A DNA stretch of 64,000 nt, taken from contig JBAGJB010000202.1 in assembly GCA_037577475.1 (NCBI GenBank), positions 1,054,001 through 1,118,000 on the forward strand. Direction: 5' to 3'. Source of the stretch: Chaunax sp. Z400. Taxonomy: Eukaryota > Chordata > Actinopteri > Lophiiformes > Chaunacidae. Below, in pieces: positions 16,262-33,229 of this stretch (its first letter is position 1; the number at the start of each line of letters is the position of its first letter). A model generated the notes under the pieces. The model searched no databases, was not told where the DNA came from, and saw only the letters and a list, made by a program, of their open reading frames with translations. The position numbers and the translations under genes were made by a program.

Positions 16262-17679
16262 TTTTTTACTAAACATACTATTTATACTATACATACTATT
16301 CATTCTATACATACTATTCATTCTATACATACTACTCATACTATACATACTATACATACAATTATTTCTACACATACTACTACTATACATACTATTCATA
16401 CTATACATATAAATTCTATACATACTATGTATACCATGCATACCATACATACTATTCATACTATACATGCCATACATACTATTTATACTATACATACTAT
16501 TCATACTATACATACTGTTCATTCTACACATACTACTACTATTCATACTATACATACTATTCATACTATTCATACTGTACATACTATTTATACTATACAT
16601 ACTATACATACTATACATACTATTCATACTATTCATACTGTACGTACTATACATACTATTCATACTATTCATACTGTACATACTATACATACTATTCATA
16701 CTGTACATACTATACATACTATTCATACTGTAGATACTATACATATTATTCATACTGTACATACTATACATAGTATTCATACTGTACATACTATTCCTAC
16801 TATACATACTATACATACTATGCATACTATTCATACTGTACATACGATACATACTATTCATACTGTACATACTATTCCTACTATACATACTATTCATACT
16901 GTACATACTATTCATACTATGCATACTATTTATACTATACATACTATTTATACTATACATACTATTCATACTGTACATACTATTCATACTGTACATACTG
17001 TACATACTATTCATACTGTACATACTATTCATACTATTCATACTATACATACTATTCATACTGTACATACTATACATACTAAACATACTGTATATACTAC
17101 ACATACTATTCATACTGTAGATACTATACATATTATTCATACTGTACATACTATACATATTATTCATACTATACATATAAATTCTATGCATACCATGCAT
17201 ACCATACATACTATTCATACTATACATGCCATACATACTATTTATACTATACATACTGTTCATACTGTACATACTATACATACTATTCATACTATACATA
17301 CTATTCATTCTATACATACTATTCATACTATACATACTATTCATTCTACACATACTACTACTATTCATACTATTCATACTGTACATACTATATATACTAT
17401 TCATACTGTACATACTCTTCATACTATACATACTATTCATACTATACATACTATTCATACTATTCATACGGTACATACTATACATACTATTCATACTATT
17501 CATACTGTACATACTATACATACTATTCATACTGTACATACTATTCATACTGTACATACTATACATACTATTCATACTGTACATACTATACATACTATTT
17601 ATACTATACATACTATTCATACTGTACATACTATACATACTATACATACTATTCATACTATACATACATATACATACTA
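16262..17679. repeat. Higher-order block 9, 1,418-bp deletion derivative of the 2,939-bp unit
   Basis: Class I AAATTC at 16411, class B AAATTC at 17179. It follows block 8 for about 325 bp, then lacks about 108 bp. It shares with block 10 a large internal deletion that joins the TTTATAC series (near 16925-16965) directly to GTA units (near 16990). It also lacks part of the end series and has a private CATACGGTAC near 17465. Length differs from block 10 by 360 bp (40 units) and from the full unit by 1,521 bp (169 units). Confidence 0.9.
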
Positions 17680-19457
17680 TTTTTTACTAAACATACTATT
17701 TATACTATACATACTATTCATTCTATACATACTATTCATTCTATACATACTACTCATACTATACATACTATACATACAATTATTTCTACACATACTACTA
17801 CTATACATACTATTCATACTATACATATAAATTCTATACATACTATGTATACCATGCATACCATACATACTATTCATACTATACATGCCATACATACTAT
17901 TTATACTATACATACTATTCATACTATACATACTGTTCATTCTACACATACTACTACTATTCATACTATACATACTATTCATACTATTCATACTGTACAT
18001 ACTATACATACTATTCATACTGTACATACTATACATACTATTCATACTATACATACTATTCATACTATTCATACTGTACATACTATACATACTATTCATA
18101 CTGTACATACTATACATACTATTCATACTGTACATACTATTTATACTATACATACTATACATACTATACATACTATTCATACTATTCATACTGTACGTAC
18201 TATACATACTATTCATACTATTCATACTGTACATACTATACATACTATTCATACTGTACATACTATACATACTATTCATACTGTAGATACTATACATATT
18301 ATTCATACTGTACATACTATACATAGTATTCATACTGTACATACTATTCCTACTATACATACTATACATACTATGCATACTATTCATACTGTACATACGA
18401 TACATACTATTCATACTGTACATACTATTCCTACTATACATACTATTCATACTGTACATACTATTCATACTATGCATACTATTTATACTATACATACTAT
18501 TTATACTATACATACTATTCATACTGTACATACTATTCATACTGTACATACTGTACATACTATTCATACTGTACATACTATTCATACTATTCATACTATA
18601 CATACTATTCATACTGTACATACTATACATACTAAACATACTGTATATACTACACATACTATTCATACTGTAGATACTATACATATTATTCATACTGTAC
18701 ATACTATACATATTATTCATACTATACATATAAATTCTATGCATACCATGCATACCATACATACTGTTCATACTATACATGCCATACATACTATTTATAC
18801 TATACATACTGTTCATACTGTACATACTATACATACTATTCATACTATACATACTATTCATTCTATACATACTATTCATACTATACATACTATTCATTCT
18901 ACACATACTACTACTATTCATACTATTCATACTGTACATACTATATATACTATTCATACTGTACATACTCTTCATACTATACATACTATTCATACTATAC
19001 ATACTATTCATACTATTCATACTGTACATACTATACATACTATTCATACTATTCATACTGTACATACTATACATACTATTCATACTATACATACTATTCA
19101 TACTATACATACTATTCATACTGTACATACTATTCATACTGTACATACTATACATACTGTACATACTATACATACTGTACATACTATACATACTACTCAT
19201 ACTGTACATACTATTCATACTGTACATACTATACATACTATTCATACTATACATACTATTCATACTGCACATACTATTCATACTGCACATACTATACATA
19301 CTATTCATACTGTACATACTATTCATACTGTACATACTATACATACTATTCATACTGTACATACTATACATACTATTTATACTATACATACTATTCATAC
19401 TGTACATACTATACATACTATACATACTATTCATACTATACATACATATACATACTA
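17680..19457. repeat. Higher-order block 10, 1,778-bp deletion derivative of the 2,939-bp unit
   Basis: Class I AAATTC at 17829, class B AAATTC at 18732, with GTTCATAC instead of ATTCATAC shortly after the class B core (near 18763). It carries the same large internal deletion as block 9 (1,161 bp, 129 units, relative to blocks 7 and 8) but keeps the two segments block 9 lost. The shared junction means the 1,161-bp deletion came first. Confidence 0.9.
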
Positions 19458-22400
19458 TTTTTTACTAAACATACTATTTATACTATACATACTATTCATA
19501 CTATACATACTGTTCATTCTACACATACTACTACTATTCATACTATACATACTATTCATACTATTCATACTGTACATACTATACATACTATTCATACTGT
19601 ACATACTATACATACTATTCATACTATACATACTATTCATACTATTCATACTGTACATACTATACATACTATTCATACTGTACATACTATACATACTATT
19701 CATACTGTACATACTATTTATACTATACATACTATACATACTATACATACTATTCATACTATTCATACTGTACGTACTATACATACTATTCATACTATTC
19801 ATACTGTACATACTATACATACTATTCATACTGTACATACTATACATACTATTCATACTGTAGATACTATACATATTATTCATACTGTACATACTATACA
19901 TAGTATTCATACTGTACATACTATTCCTACTATACATACTATACATACTATGCATACTATTCATACTGTACATACGATACATACTATTCATACTGTACAT
20001 ACTATTCCTACTACACATACTATTCATACTGTACATACTATTCATACTATGCATACTATTTATACTATACATACTATTTATACTATACATACTATTCATA
20101 CTGTACATACTATTCATACTATTCATAATGTACATACTGTACATACTATTCATACTGTACATACTATACATACTACTCATACTATACATACTATTCGTAC
20201 TATACATACTATACATACTATTCGTACTATTCATACTGTACATACTGTACATACTATTCGTACTATTCATAATGTACATACTATACATACTATTCATACT
20301 GTACATACTATACATACTATTCATACTGTACATACCATTCATACTGTACATACTATACATACTATTCATGCTATACATACTGTACATACTATTAATACTA
20401 TTCATACTGTTCATACTATTCATACTATACATACTATACATACTGTACATACTGTACATACTATTCATACTGTACATACTGTACATACTATTCATACTGT
20501 ACATACTATTCATACTATTCATAATGTACATACTATTCATACTGTACATACTATACATACTGTACATACTATTCATACTGTACATACTATACATAGTATT
20601 CATACTGTACATACTATACATAGTATTCATACTGTACATACTATTCCTACTATACATACTATACATACTATGCATACTATTCATACTGTACATACTATAC
20701 ATACTATTCATACTATACATACTATTCCTATTATACATACTATTCATACTGTACATACTATACATACTATTCATACTATGCATACTATTCATACTACACA
20801 TACAAGTCATACTGTACATACTACACACACTATTCATACTATACATACTATTCATACTATACATACTGTACATACTATTCATACTATACATACTGTACAT
20901 ACTATTCATACTATACATACTGTACATACTATTTATACTATACATACTGTACATACTATTTATACTATACATACTACACATACTATTTATACTATACATA
21001 CTATTTATACTATACATACTATTCATACTGTACATACTATTCATACTATTCATAATGTACATACTGTACATACTATTCATACTGTACATACTATACATAC
21101 TAGTCATACTATACATACTATTCGTACTATACATACTATACATACTATTCATACTATTCATACTGTACGTACTGTACATACTATTCATACTATTCATATT
21201 GTACATACTATACATACTATTCATACTGTACATACTATACATACTATTCATACTGTACATACTATTCATACTGTACATACTATACATACTATTCATACTA
21301 TACATACTGTACATACTATTAATACTATTCATACTGTTCATACTATTCATACTATACATACTATACATACTATGCATACTATTCATACTGTACATACTAT
21401 ACATACTGTACATACTGTACATACTATTCATACTGTACATACTGTACATACTATTCATACTGTACATACTATTCATACTATTCATACTATACATACTATT
21501 CATACTGTACATACTATACATACTATTCATACTAAACATACTGTATATTCTACACATACTATTCATACTGTAGATACTATACATATTATTCATACTGTAC
21601 ATACTTTACATATTATTCATACTGTACATACTATACATACTATACATACTGTACATACTATACATACTATACATACTGTACCTACTATACATACTATTTA
21701 TACTATACATACTATTTATACTATACATACTATTTATACTATACATACTATTTATACTATACATACTATTCATACTGTACATACTATTCATACTGTACAT
21801 ACTACACATACTATACATACTATTCATACTATACATATAAATTCTATGCATACCATGCATACCATACATACTATTCATACTATACATGCCATACATACTA
21901 TTTATACTATACATACTATTCATACTGTACATACTATACATACTATTCATACTATACATACTATTCATTCTATACATACTATTCATACTATACATACTAT
22001 TCAGTCTACACATACTACTACTATTCATACTATTCATACTGTACATACTATATATACTATTCATACTGTACATACTCTTCATACTATACATACTATTCAT
22101 ACTATACATACTATTCATACTATTCATACTGTACATACTATACATACTATTCATACTATTCATACTGTACATACTATACATACTATTCATACTATACATA
22201 CTATTCATACTATACATACTATTCATACTGTACATACTATTCATACTGTACATACTATACATACTGTACATACTATTCATACTGTACATACTATACATAC
22301 TACTCATACTGTACATACTATTCATACTGTACATACTATACATACTATTCATACTATACATACTATTCATACTGCACATACTATTCATACTGCACATACT

Positions 22401-22717
22401 ATACATACTATTCATACTGTACATACTATTCATACTGTACATACTATACATACTATTCATACTGTACATACTATACATACTATTCATACTATACATACTA
22501 TTCATACTATACATACTATTCATACTGCACATACTATTCATACTGCACATACTATACATACTATTCATACTGTACATACTATTCATACTGTACATACTAT
22601 ACATACTATTCATACTGTAAATACTATACATACTATTTATACTATACATACTATTCATACTGTACATACTATACATACTATACATACTATTCATACTATA
22701 CATACATATACATACTA
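19458..22717. repeat. Higher-order block 11, 3,260 bp, with truncated class I cassette
   Basis: The T6 tract is followed by ACTAAACATACTATTTATAC and then directly by the CATTCTACACATACTACT segment (near 19513). The AATTATTTC, TATAAATTC and ATGTATACC parts are missing. The body carries GTACGTAC (near 19770), ACGATAC (near 19975), two CATAATGTAC-led segments, ACAAGTCATAC (near 20803), ACACACAC (near 20822), ATATTCTACAC (near 21545) and a class B cassette at 21839. The part from about 21541 on is repeated 3,092 bp later. Confidence 0.9.
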
Positions 22718-25700
22718 TTTTTTACTAAACATGCTATTTATACTATACATACTATTCATTCTATACATACTATTCATTCTATACATACTACTCATACTAT
22801 ACATACTATACATACAATTATTTCTACACATACTACTACTATACATACTATTCATACTATACATATAAATTCTATACATACTATGTATACCATGCATACC
22901 ATACATACTATTCATACTATACATGCCATACATACTATTTATACTATACATACTATTCATACTATACATACTGTTCATTCTACACATACTACTACTATTC
23001 ATACTATACATACTATTCATACTATTCATACTGTACATACTATACATACTATTCATACTGTACATACTATACATACTATTCATACTATACATACTATTCA
23101 TACTATTCATACTGTACATACTATACATACTATTCATACTGTACATACTATACATACTATTCATACTGTACATACTATTTATACTATACATACTATACAT
23201 ACTATACATACTATTCATACTATTCATACTGTACATACTATACATACTATTCATACTATTCATACTGTACATACTATACATACTATTCATACTGTACATA
23301 CTATACATACTATTCATACTGTAGATACTATACATATTATTCATACTGTACATACTATACATAGTATTCATACTGTACATACTATTCCTACTATACATAC
23401 TATACATACTATGCATACTATTCATACTGTACATACGATACATACTATTCATACTGTACATACTATTCCTACTATACATACTATTCATACTGTACATACT
23501 ATTCATACTATGCATACTATTCATACTACACATACTAGTCATACTGTACATACTACACATACTATTCATACTGTACATACTATACATACTATTCATACTA
23601 TACATACTGTACATACTATTCATACTATACATACTGTACATACTATTTATACTATACATACTGTACATACTATTTATACTATACATACTACACATACTAT
23701 TTATACTATACATACTATTTATACTATACATACTATTCATACTGTACATACTATTCATACTATTCATAATGTACATACTGTACATACTATTCATACTGTA
23801 CATACTATACATACTACTCATACTATACATACTATTCGTACTATACATACTATACATACTATTCGTACTATTCATACTGTACATACTGTACATACTATTC
23901 ATACTATTCATAATGTACATACTATACATACTATTCATACTGTACATACTATACATACTATTCATACTGTACATACTATTCATACTGTACATACTATACA
24001 TACTATTCATGCTATACATAGTGTACATACTATTAATACTATTCATACTGTTCATACTATTCATACTATACATACTATACATACTGTACATACTGTACAT
24101 ACTATTCATACTGTACATACTGTACATACTATTCATACTGTACATACTATTCATACTATTCATAATGTACATACTATTCATACTGTACATACTATACATA
24201 CTGTACATACTATTCATACTGTACATACTATACATAGTATTCATACTGTACATACTATACATAGTATTCATACTGTACATACTATTCCTACTATACATAC
24301 TATACATACTATGCATACTATTCATACTGTACATACTATACATACTATTCATACTGTACATACTATACATACTAGTCATACTATACATACTATTCGTACT
24401 ATACATACTATACATACTATTCATACTATTCATACTGTACATACTGTACATACTATTCATACTATTCATATTGTACATACTATACATACTATTCATACTG
24501 TACATACTATACATACTATTCATACTGTACATACTATTCATACTGTACATACTATACATACTATTCATACTATACATACTGTACATACTATTAATACTAT
24601 TCATACTGTTCATACTATTCATACTATACATACTGTATATACTACACATACTATTCATACTGTAGATACTATACATATTATTCATACTGTACATACTTTA
24701 CATATTATTCATACTGTACATACTATACATACTATACATACTGTACATACTATACATACTATACATACTGTACCTACTATACATACTATTTATACTATAC
24801 ATACTATTTATACTATACATACTATTTATACTATACATACTATTTATACTATACATACTATTCATACTGTACATACTATTCATACTGTACATACTACACA
24901 TACTATACATACTATTCATACTATACATATAAATTCTATGCATACCATGCATACCATACATACTATTCATACTATACATGCCATACATACTATTTATACT
25001 ATACATACTATTCATACTGTACATACTATACATACTATTCATACTATACATACTATTCATTCTATACATACTATTCATACTATACATACTATTCAGTCTA
25101 CACATACTACTACTATTCATACTATTCATACTGTACATACTATATATACTATTCATACTGTACATACTCTTCATACTATACATACTATTCATACTATACA
25201 TACTATTCATACTATTCATACTGTACATACTATACATACTATTCATACTATTCATACTGTACATACTATACATACTATTCATACTATACATACTATTCAT
25301 ACTATACATACTATTCATACTGTACATACTATTCATACTGTACATACTATACATACTGTACATACTATTCATACTGTACATACTATACATACTACTCATA
25401 CTGTACATACTATTCATACTGTACATACTATACATACTATTCATACTATACATACTATTCATACTGCACATACTATTCATACTGCACATACTATACATAC
25501 TATTCATACTGTACATACTATTCATACTGTACATACTATACATACTATTCATACTGTACATACTATACATACTATTCATACTATACATACTATTCATACT
25601 ATACATACTATTCATACTGCACATACTATTCATACTGCACATACTATACATACTATTCATACTGTACATACTATTCATACTGTACATACTATACATACTA

Positions 25701-27447
25701 TTCATACTGTAAATACTATACATACTATTTATACTATACATACTATTCATACTGTACATACTATACATACTATACATACTATTCATACTATACATACATA
25801 TACATACTATTTTTTACTAAACATGCTATTTATACTATACATACTATTCATTCTATACATACTATTCATTCTATACATACTACTCATACTATACATACTA
25901 TACATACAATTATTTCTACACATACTACTACTATACATACTATTCATACTATACATATAAATTCTATACATACTATGTATACCATGCATACCATACATAC
26001 TATTCATACTATACATGCCATACATACTATTTATACTATACATACTATTCATACTATACATACTGTTCATTCTACACATACTACTACTATTCATACTATA
26101 CATACTATTCATACTATTCATACTGTACATACTATACATACTATTCATACTGTACATACTATACATACTATTCATACTATACATACTATTCATACTATTC
26201 ATACTGTACATACTATACATACTATTCATACTGTACATACTATACATACTATTCATACTGTACATACTATTTATACTATACATACTATACATACTATACA
26301 TACTATTCATACTATTCATACTGTACATACTATACATACTATTCATACTATTCATACTGTACATACTATACATACTATTCATACTGTACATACTATACAT
26401 ACTATTCATACTGTAGATACTATACATATTATTCATACTGTACATACTATACATAGTATTCATACTGTACATACTATTCCTACTATACATACTATACATA
26501 CTATGCATACTATTCATACTGTACATACGATACATACTATTCATACTGTACATACTATTCCTACTATACATACTATTCATACTGTACATACTATTCATAC
26601 TATGCATACTATTCATACTACACATACTAGTCATACTGTACATACTACACATACTATTCATACTGTACATACTATACATACTATTCATACTATACATACT
26701 GTACATACTATTCATACTATACATACTGTACATACTATTTATACTATACATACTGTACATACTATTTATACTATACATACTACACATACTATTTATACTA
26801 TACATACTATTTATACTATACATACTATTCATACTGTACATACTATTCATACTATTCATAATGTACATACTGTACATACTATTCATACTGTACATACTAT
26901 ACATACTACTCATACTATACATACTATTCGTACTATACATACTATACATACTATTCGTACTATTCATACTGTACATACTGTACATACTATTCATACTATT
27001 CATAATGTACATACTATACATACTATTCATACTGTACATACTATACATACTATTCATACTGTACATACTATTCATACTGTACATACTATACATACTATTC
27101 ATGCTATACATAGTGTACATACTATTAATACTATTCATACTGTTCATACTATTCATACTATACATACTATACATACTGTACATACTGTACATACTATTCA
27201 TACTGTACATACTGTACATACTATTCATACTGTACATACTATTCATACTATTCATAATGTACATACTATTCATACTGTACATACTATACATACTGTACAT
27301 ACTATTCATACTGTACATACTATACATAGTATTCATACTGTACATACTATACATAGTATTCATACTGTACATACTATTCCTACTATACATACTATACATA
27401 CTATGCATACTATTCATACTGTACATACTATACATACTATTCATACT
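21541..27447. repeat. Tandem array of the 3,092-bp unit, about 1.9 copies
   Basis: Self-match at an offset of 3,092 bp from about 21541 (paired with 24633) to about 24355 (paired with 27447). T6 tracts 22718 and 25810, class B cores 21839 and 24931, and the CATGCT variant after both T6 tracts support it. One visible difference is at the left edge, GTATATTC against GTATATAC. Confidence 0.9.
22718..25809. repeat. Higher-order block 12, 3,092-bp unit, copy 1
   Basis: The T6 tract is followed by ACTAAACATGCTATTTATAC; this CATGCT variant is shared only with block 13. Class I AAATTC at 22867, class B AAATTC at 24931. The end section has two sets of paired CATACTGCA units (near 25461-25485 and 25615-25640), as does block 11. 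A GTAAATAC variant lies near 25709. Confidence 0.9.
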
Positions 27448-30400
27448 ATACATACTATTCCTATTATACATACTATTCATACTGTACATACTATACATAC
27501 TATTCATACTATGCATACTATTCATACTACACATACAAGTCATACTTAAATACTACACACACTATTCATACTATACATACTATTCATACTATACATACTG
27601 TACATACTATTCATACTATACATACTGTACATACTATTCATACTATACATACTGTACATACTATTTATACTATACATACTGTACATACTATTTATACTAT
27701 ACATACTACACATACTATTTATACTATACATACTATTTATACTATACATACTATTCATACTGTACATACTATTCATACTATTCATAATGTACATACTGTA
27801 CATACTATTCATACTGTACATACTATACATACTACTCATACTATACATACTATTCGTACTATACATACTATACATACTATTCATACTATTCATACTGTAC
27901 ATACTGTACATACTATTCATACTATTCATATTGTACATACTATACATACTATTCATACTGTACATACTATACATACTATTCATACTGTACATACTATTCA
28001 TACTGTACATACTATTCATACTGTACATACTATACATACTATTAATACTATACATACTGTACATACTATTAATACTATTCATACTGTTCATACTATTCAT
28101 ACTATACATACTATACATATTATGCATACTATTCATACTGTACATACTATTTATACTGTACATACTGTACATACTATTCATACTGTACATACTGTACATA
28201 CTATTCATACTGTACATACTATTCATACTATTCATACTATACATACTATTCATACTGTACATACTATACATACTATTCATACTAAACATACTGTATATAC
28301 TACACATACTATTCATACTGTAGATACTATACATATTATTCATACTGTACATACTTTACATATTATTCATACTGTACATACTATACATACTATACATACT
28401 GTACATACTATACATACTATACATACTGTACCTACTATACATACTATTTATACTATACATACTATTTATACTATACATACTATTTATACTATACATACTA
28501 TTTATACTATACATACTATTTATACTATACATACTATTCATACTATACATACTATTCATACTGTACATACTATACATACTATACATACTATTCATACTAT
28601 ACCTATAAATTCTATGCATACCATGCATACCATACATACTATTCATACTATACATGCCATACATACTATTTATACTATACATACTATTCATACTGTACAT
28701 ACTATACATACTATTCATACTATACATACTATTCATTCTATACATACTATTCATACTATACATACTATTCAGTCTACACATACTACTACTATTCATACTA
28801 TTCATACTGTACATACTATATATACTATTCATACTGTACATACTCTTCATACTATACATACTATTCATACTATACATACTATTCATACTATTCATACTGT
28901 ACATACTATACATACTATTCATACTATTCATACTGTACATACTATACATACTATTCATACTATACATACTATTCATACTATACATACTATTCATACTATA
29001 CATACTATTCATACTGTACATACTATACATACTGTACATACTATTCATACTGTACATACTATTCATACTACTCATACTGTACATACTATTCATACTGTAC
29101 ATACTATACATACTATTCATACTGCACATACTATTCATACTGCACATACTATTCATACTGCACATACTATACATACTATTCATACTGTACATACTATTCA
29201 TACTGTACATACTATACATACTATACATACTGTACATACTATACATACTATTCATACTATACATACTATTCATACTGTACATACTATACATACTATTCAT
29301 ACTGTACATACTATACATACTATTCATACTGTACATACTATTTATACTATACATACTATACATACTATACGTACTATACATACTATACGTACTATTCATA
29401 CTATTCATTCTACAGATACTACTACTATTCATACTATTCATACTGTACATACTATACATACTATTCATACTGTACATACTATTTATACTATACATACTAT
29501 ACATACTATTCATACTATTCATACTGTACATACTATACATACTATTCATACTGTACCTACTATACATACTATTCATACTGTACATACTATTTATACTATA
29601 CATACTATTCATACTGTACATACTATTTATACTATACATACTGTACATACTATACATACTATTCATACTATTCATACTGTACATACTATACATACTATTC
29701 ATACTATTCATACTGTACATACTATACATACTATACATACTATTCATACTGTACATACTATTCATACTGTACATACTATACATAGTATTCATACTGTACA
29801 TACTATTCCTACTATACATACTATACATACTATGCATACTATTCATACTGTACATACTATACATACTATTCATACTATACATACTATTCCTACTATAGAT
29901 ACTATTCATACTGTACATACTATACATACTATTCATACTATGCATACTATTCATACTACACATACTATTCATACTACACATACTAGTCATACTGTACATA
30001 CTACACATACTATTCATACTGTACATACTATACATACTGTACATACTATTCATACTATACATACTGTACATACTATTTATACTATACATACTGTACATAC
30101 TATTTATACTATACATACTACACATACTATTTATACTATACATACTATTTATACTATACATACTATTCATACTGTACATAATATTCATAATGTACATACT
30201 GTACATACTATTCATACTGTACATACTGTACATACTACTCATACTGTACATACTATTCGTACTATACATACTATACATACTATTCATACTATTCATACTG
30301 TACATACTGTACATACTATTCATACTATTCATACTGTACATACTATACATACTATTCATACTGTACATACTATACATACTATTCATACTGTACATACTAT

Positions 30401-32621
30401 TCATACTGTACATACTATACATACTATTCATGCTATACATACTGTACATACTATTCATACTATTCATACTGTTCATACTATTCATACTGTACATACTATA
30501 CATACTGTACATACTGTACATACTATTCATACTGTACATACTGTACATACTATTCATACTGTACATACTATTCATACTATTCATACTGTTCATACTATTC
30601 ATACTGTACATACTATACATACTGTACATACTGTACATACTATTCATACTGTACATACTGTACATACTATTCATACTGTACATACTATTCATACTATTCA
30701 TACTATACATACTATTCATACTAAACATACTGTATATACTACACATACTATTCATACTGTATATACTACACATACTATTCATACTGTAGATACTATACAT
30801 ATTATTCATACTGTACATACTATACATACTGTACATACTATACATACTATACATACTGTACCTACTATACATACTATTTATACTATACATACTATTTATA
30901 CTATACATACTATTCATACTATACATACTTTTCATACTGTACATACTATACATACTATTCATACAATACATACATATACATACTATTTATACTTTACATA
31001 CTATTCATTCTATACATACAATTCATACTATACATACTATACATACTATTCATACTATACATATAAATTCTATGCATACCATGCATACCATACATACTAT
31101 TCATACTATACATGCCATACATACTATTTATACTATACATACTATTCATACTGTACATACTATACATACTATTCATACTATACATACTATTCATTCTATA
31201 CATACTATTCATACTATACATACTATTCATTCTACACATATTACTACTATTCATACTATTCATACTGTACATACTATTCATACTGTACATACTATACATA
31301 CTATTCATACTGTACATACTCTTCATACTATACATACTATTCATACTATACATACTATTCATACTATTCATACTGTTCATACTATTCATACTGTACATAC
31401 TATACATACTATTCATACTATTCATACTGTACATACTATACATACTATTCATACTATACATACTATTCATACTATACATACTATTCATACTGTACATACT
31501 ATTCATACTGTACATACTATACATACTGTACATACTATTCATACTGTACATACTATACATACTATTCATACTGTACATACTATTCATACTGTACATACTA
31601 TACATACTATTCATACTATACATACTATTCATACTGCACATGCTATTCATACTGCACATACTATATATACTATTCATACTGTACATACTATTCATACTGT
31701 ACATACTATTCATACTGTACATACTATACATACTATTCATACTGTACATACTATACATACTATTCATACTATACATAATATTCATACTATACATACTATT
31801 CATACTATTCATACTATTCATACTGTACATACTATACATACTATTCATACTGTACATACTATACATACTATTTATACTATACATACTATACATACTATAC
31901 ATACTATACATACTATTCATACTGTACATACTATACATACTATTCATACTGTACATACTATACATACTATTCATACTGTACATACTCTTCATACTATACA
32001 TACTATACATACTATTCATACTATTCATACTGTACATACTGTACATACTATACATACTATTCATACTGTACATACTATACATACTATTCCTACTGTACAT
32101 ACTTTTCATACTATACATACTATACATACTATTCATACTATTCATACTGTACATACTATACATACTATTCATACTGTACATACTATACATACTATTCATA
32201 CTATACATACTATTCATACTATTATTTCTACACATACTACTACTATACATACTATTCATACTATACATGCCATATTTACTATTTATACTATACATACTAT
32301 TCATACTATACATACTGTTCATTCTACACATACTACTACTATTCATACTATACATACTATTCATACTATACATACTAAACATACTGTTTAAACTATACAT
32401 ACTATTCATACTGTAGATACTATACATATTATTCATACTGTACATACTATACATATTATTCATACTGTACATACTATTCATACTGTACATACTGTTCATA
32501 CTATACATACTATACATACTGTACATACTATACATACTATTTATACTATACATACTATTCATACTGTACATACTATACATACTATACATACTATTCATAC
32601 TATACATACATATACATACTA
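25810..32621. repeat. Higher-order block 13, 6,812 bp, 3,092-bp unit copy 2 plus long extension
   Basis: Matches block 12 from its T6 tract to about 27447 at an offset of 3,092 bp, then continues with the ATTCCTATTATAC / ACAAGTCATAC segment also seen in block 11 (20.7-21.2 kb). At about 27546 CATACTTAAATACTAC replaces CATACTGTACATACTAC, with one base lost. Class B cores are at 28607 (with an ACCTATAAATTC variant) and 31065. A class II lead (ACAATACATACATATAC) is at 30964. A TCTACAGATAC variant is near 29411 and a TCTACACATATTACTAC variant near 31232. Lies over one copy of the 3.94-kb-offset duplication. Confidence 0.85.
29270..31850. repeat. Long-range duplication at about 3.94-3.96 kb, copy 1
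   Basis: Paired with about 33230-35730. Offset is 3,960 bp over the left part (TCTACAGATAC at 29411 and 33371; CATAATGTAC near 30187 and 34147) and 3,942 bp around the class II leads (30964 and 34905) and class B cores (31065 and 35007). Later it changes again by a loss of about 54 bp near the paired CATACTGCA units. A T6 cassette (32622) lies between the copies. Confidence 0.85.
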
Positions 32622-33229
32622 TTTTTTACTAAACATACTATTTATACTATACATACTATTCATTCTATACATACTACTCATACTATACATACTATACATA
32701 CTATTATTTCTACACATACTACTACTATACATACTATTCATCCTATACATATAAATTCTATACATACTATGTATACCATGCATACCATACATACTATTCA
32801 TACTATACATACTATTCATACTATTCATACTGTACATACTATACATACTATTCATACTATTCATACTGTACATACTATACATACTATTCATACTATACAT
32901 ACTATTCATACTATACATACTATTCATACTGTACATACTATTCATACTGTACATACTATACATACTGTACATACTATTCATACTGTACATACTATACATA
33001 CTACTCATACTGTACATACTATTCATACTGTACATACTATACATACTATTCATACTATACATACTATTCATACTGCACATACTATTCATACTGCACATAC
33101 TATACATACTATTCATACTGTACATACTATTCATACTGTACATACTATACATACTATTCATACTGTACATACTATACATACTATTCATACTATACATACT
33201 ATACATACTATTCATACTATTCATACTAT

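Larger units (their letters stand above)
9726..16587. repeat. Tandem array of the 2,939-bp unit, about 2.3 copies
   Basis: Sequence matches itself at an offset of 2,939 bp from about 9726 (paired with 12665) to about 13648 (paired with 16587). Landmarks used: T6 tracts at 10384, 13323 and 16262; class B cores at 12597 and 15536; GTACGTAC, ACGATAC, CATACTGGAC and CAGACT in each full copy. The left limit is where GTTCATACTGTAC ceases to be preceded by the same units. The right limit is the 108-bp deletion in block 9. Confidence 0.92.
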
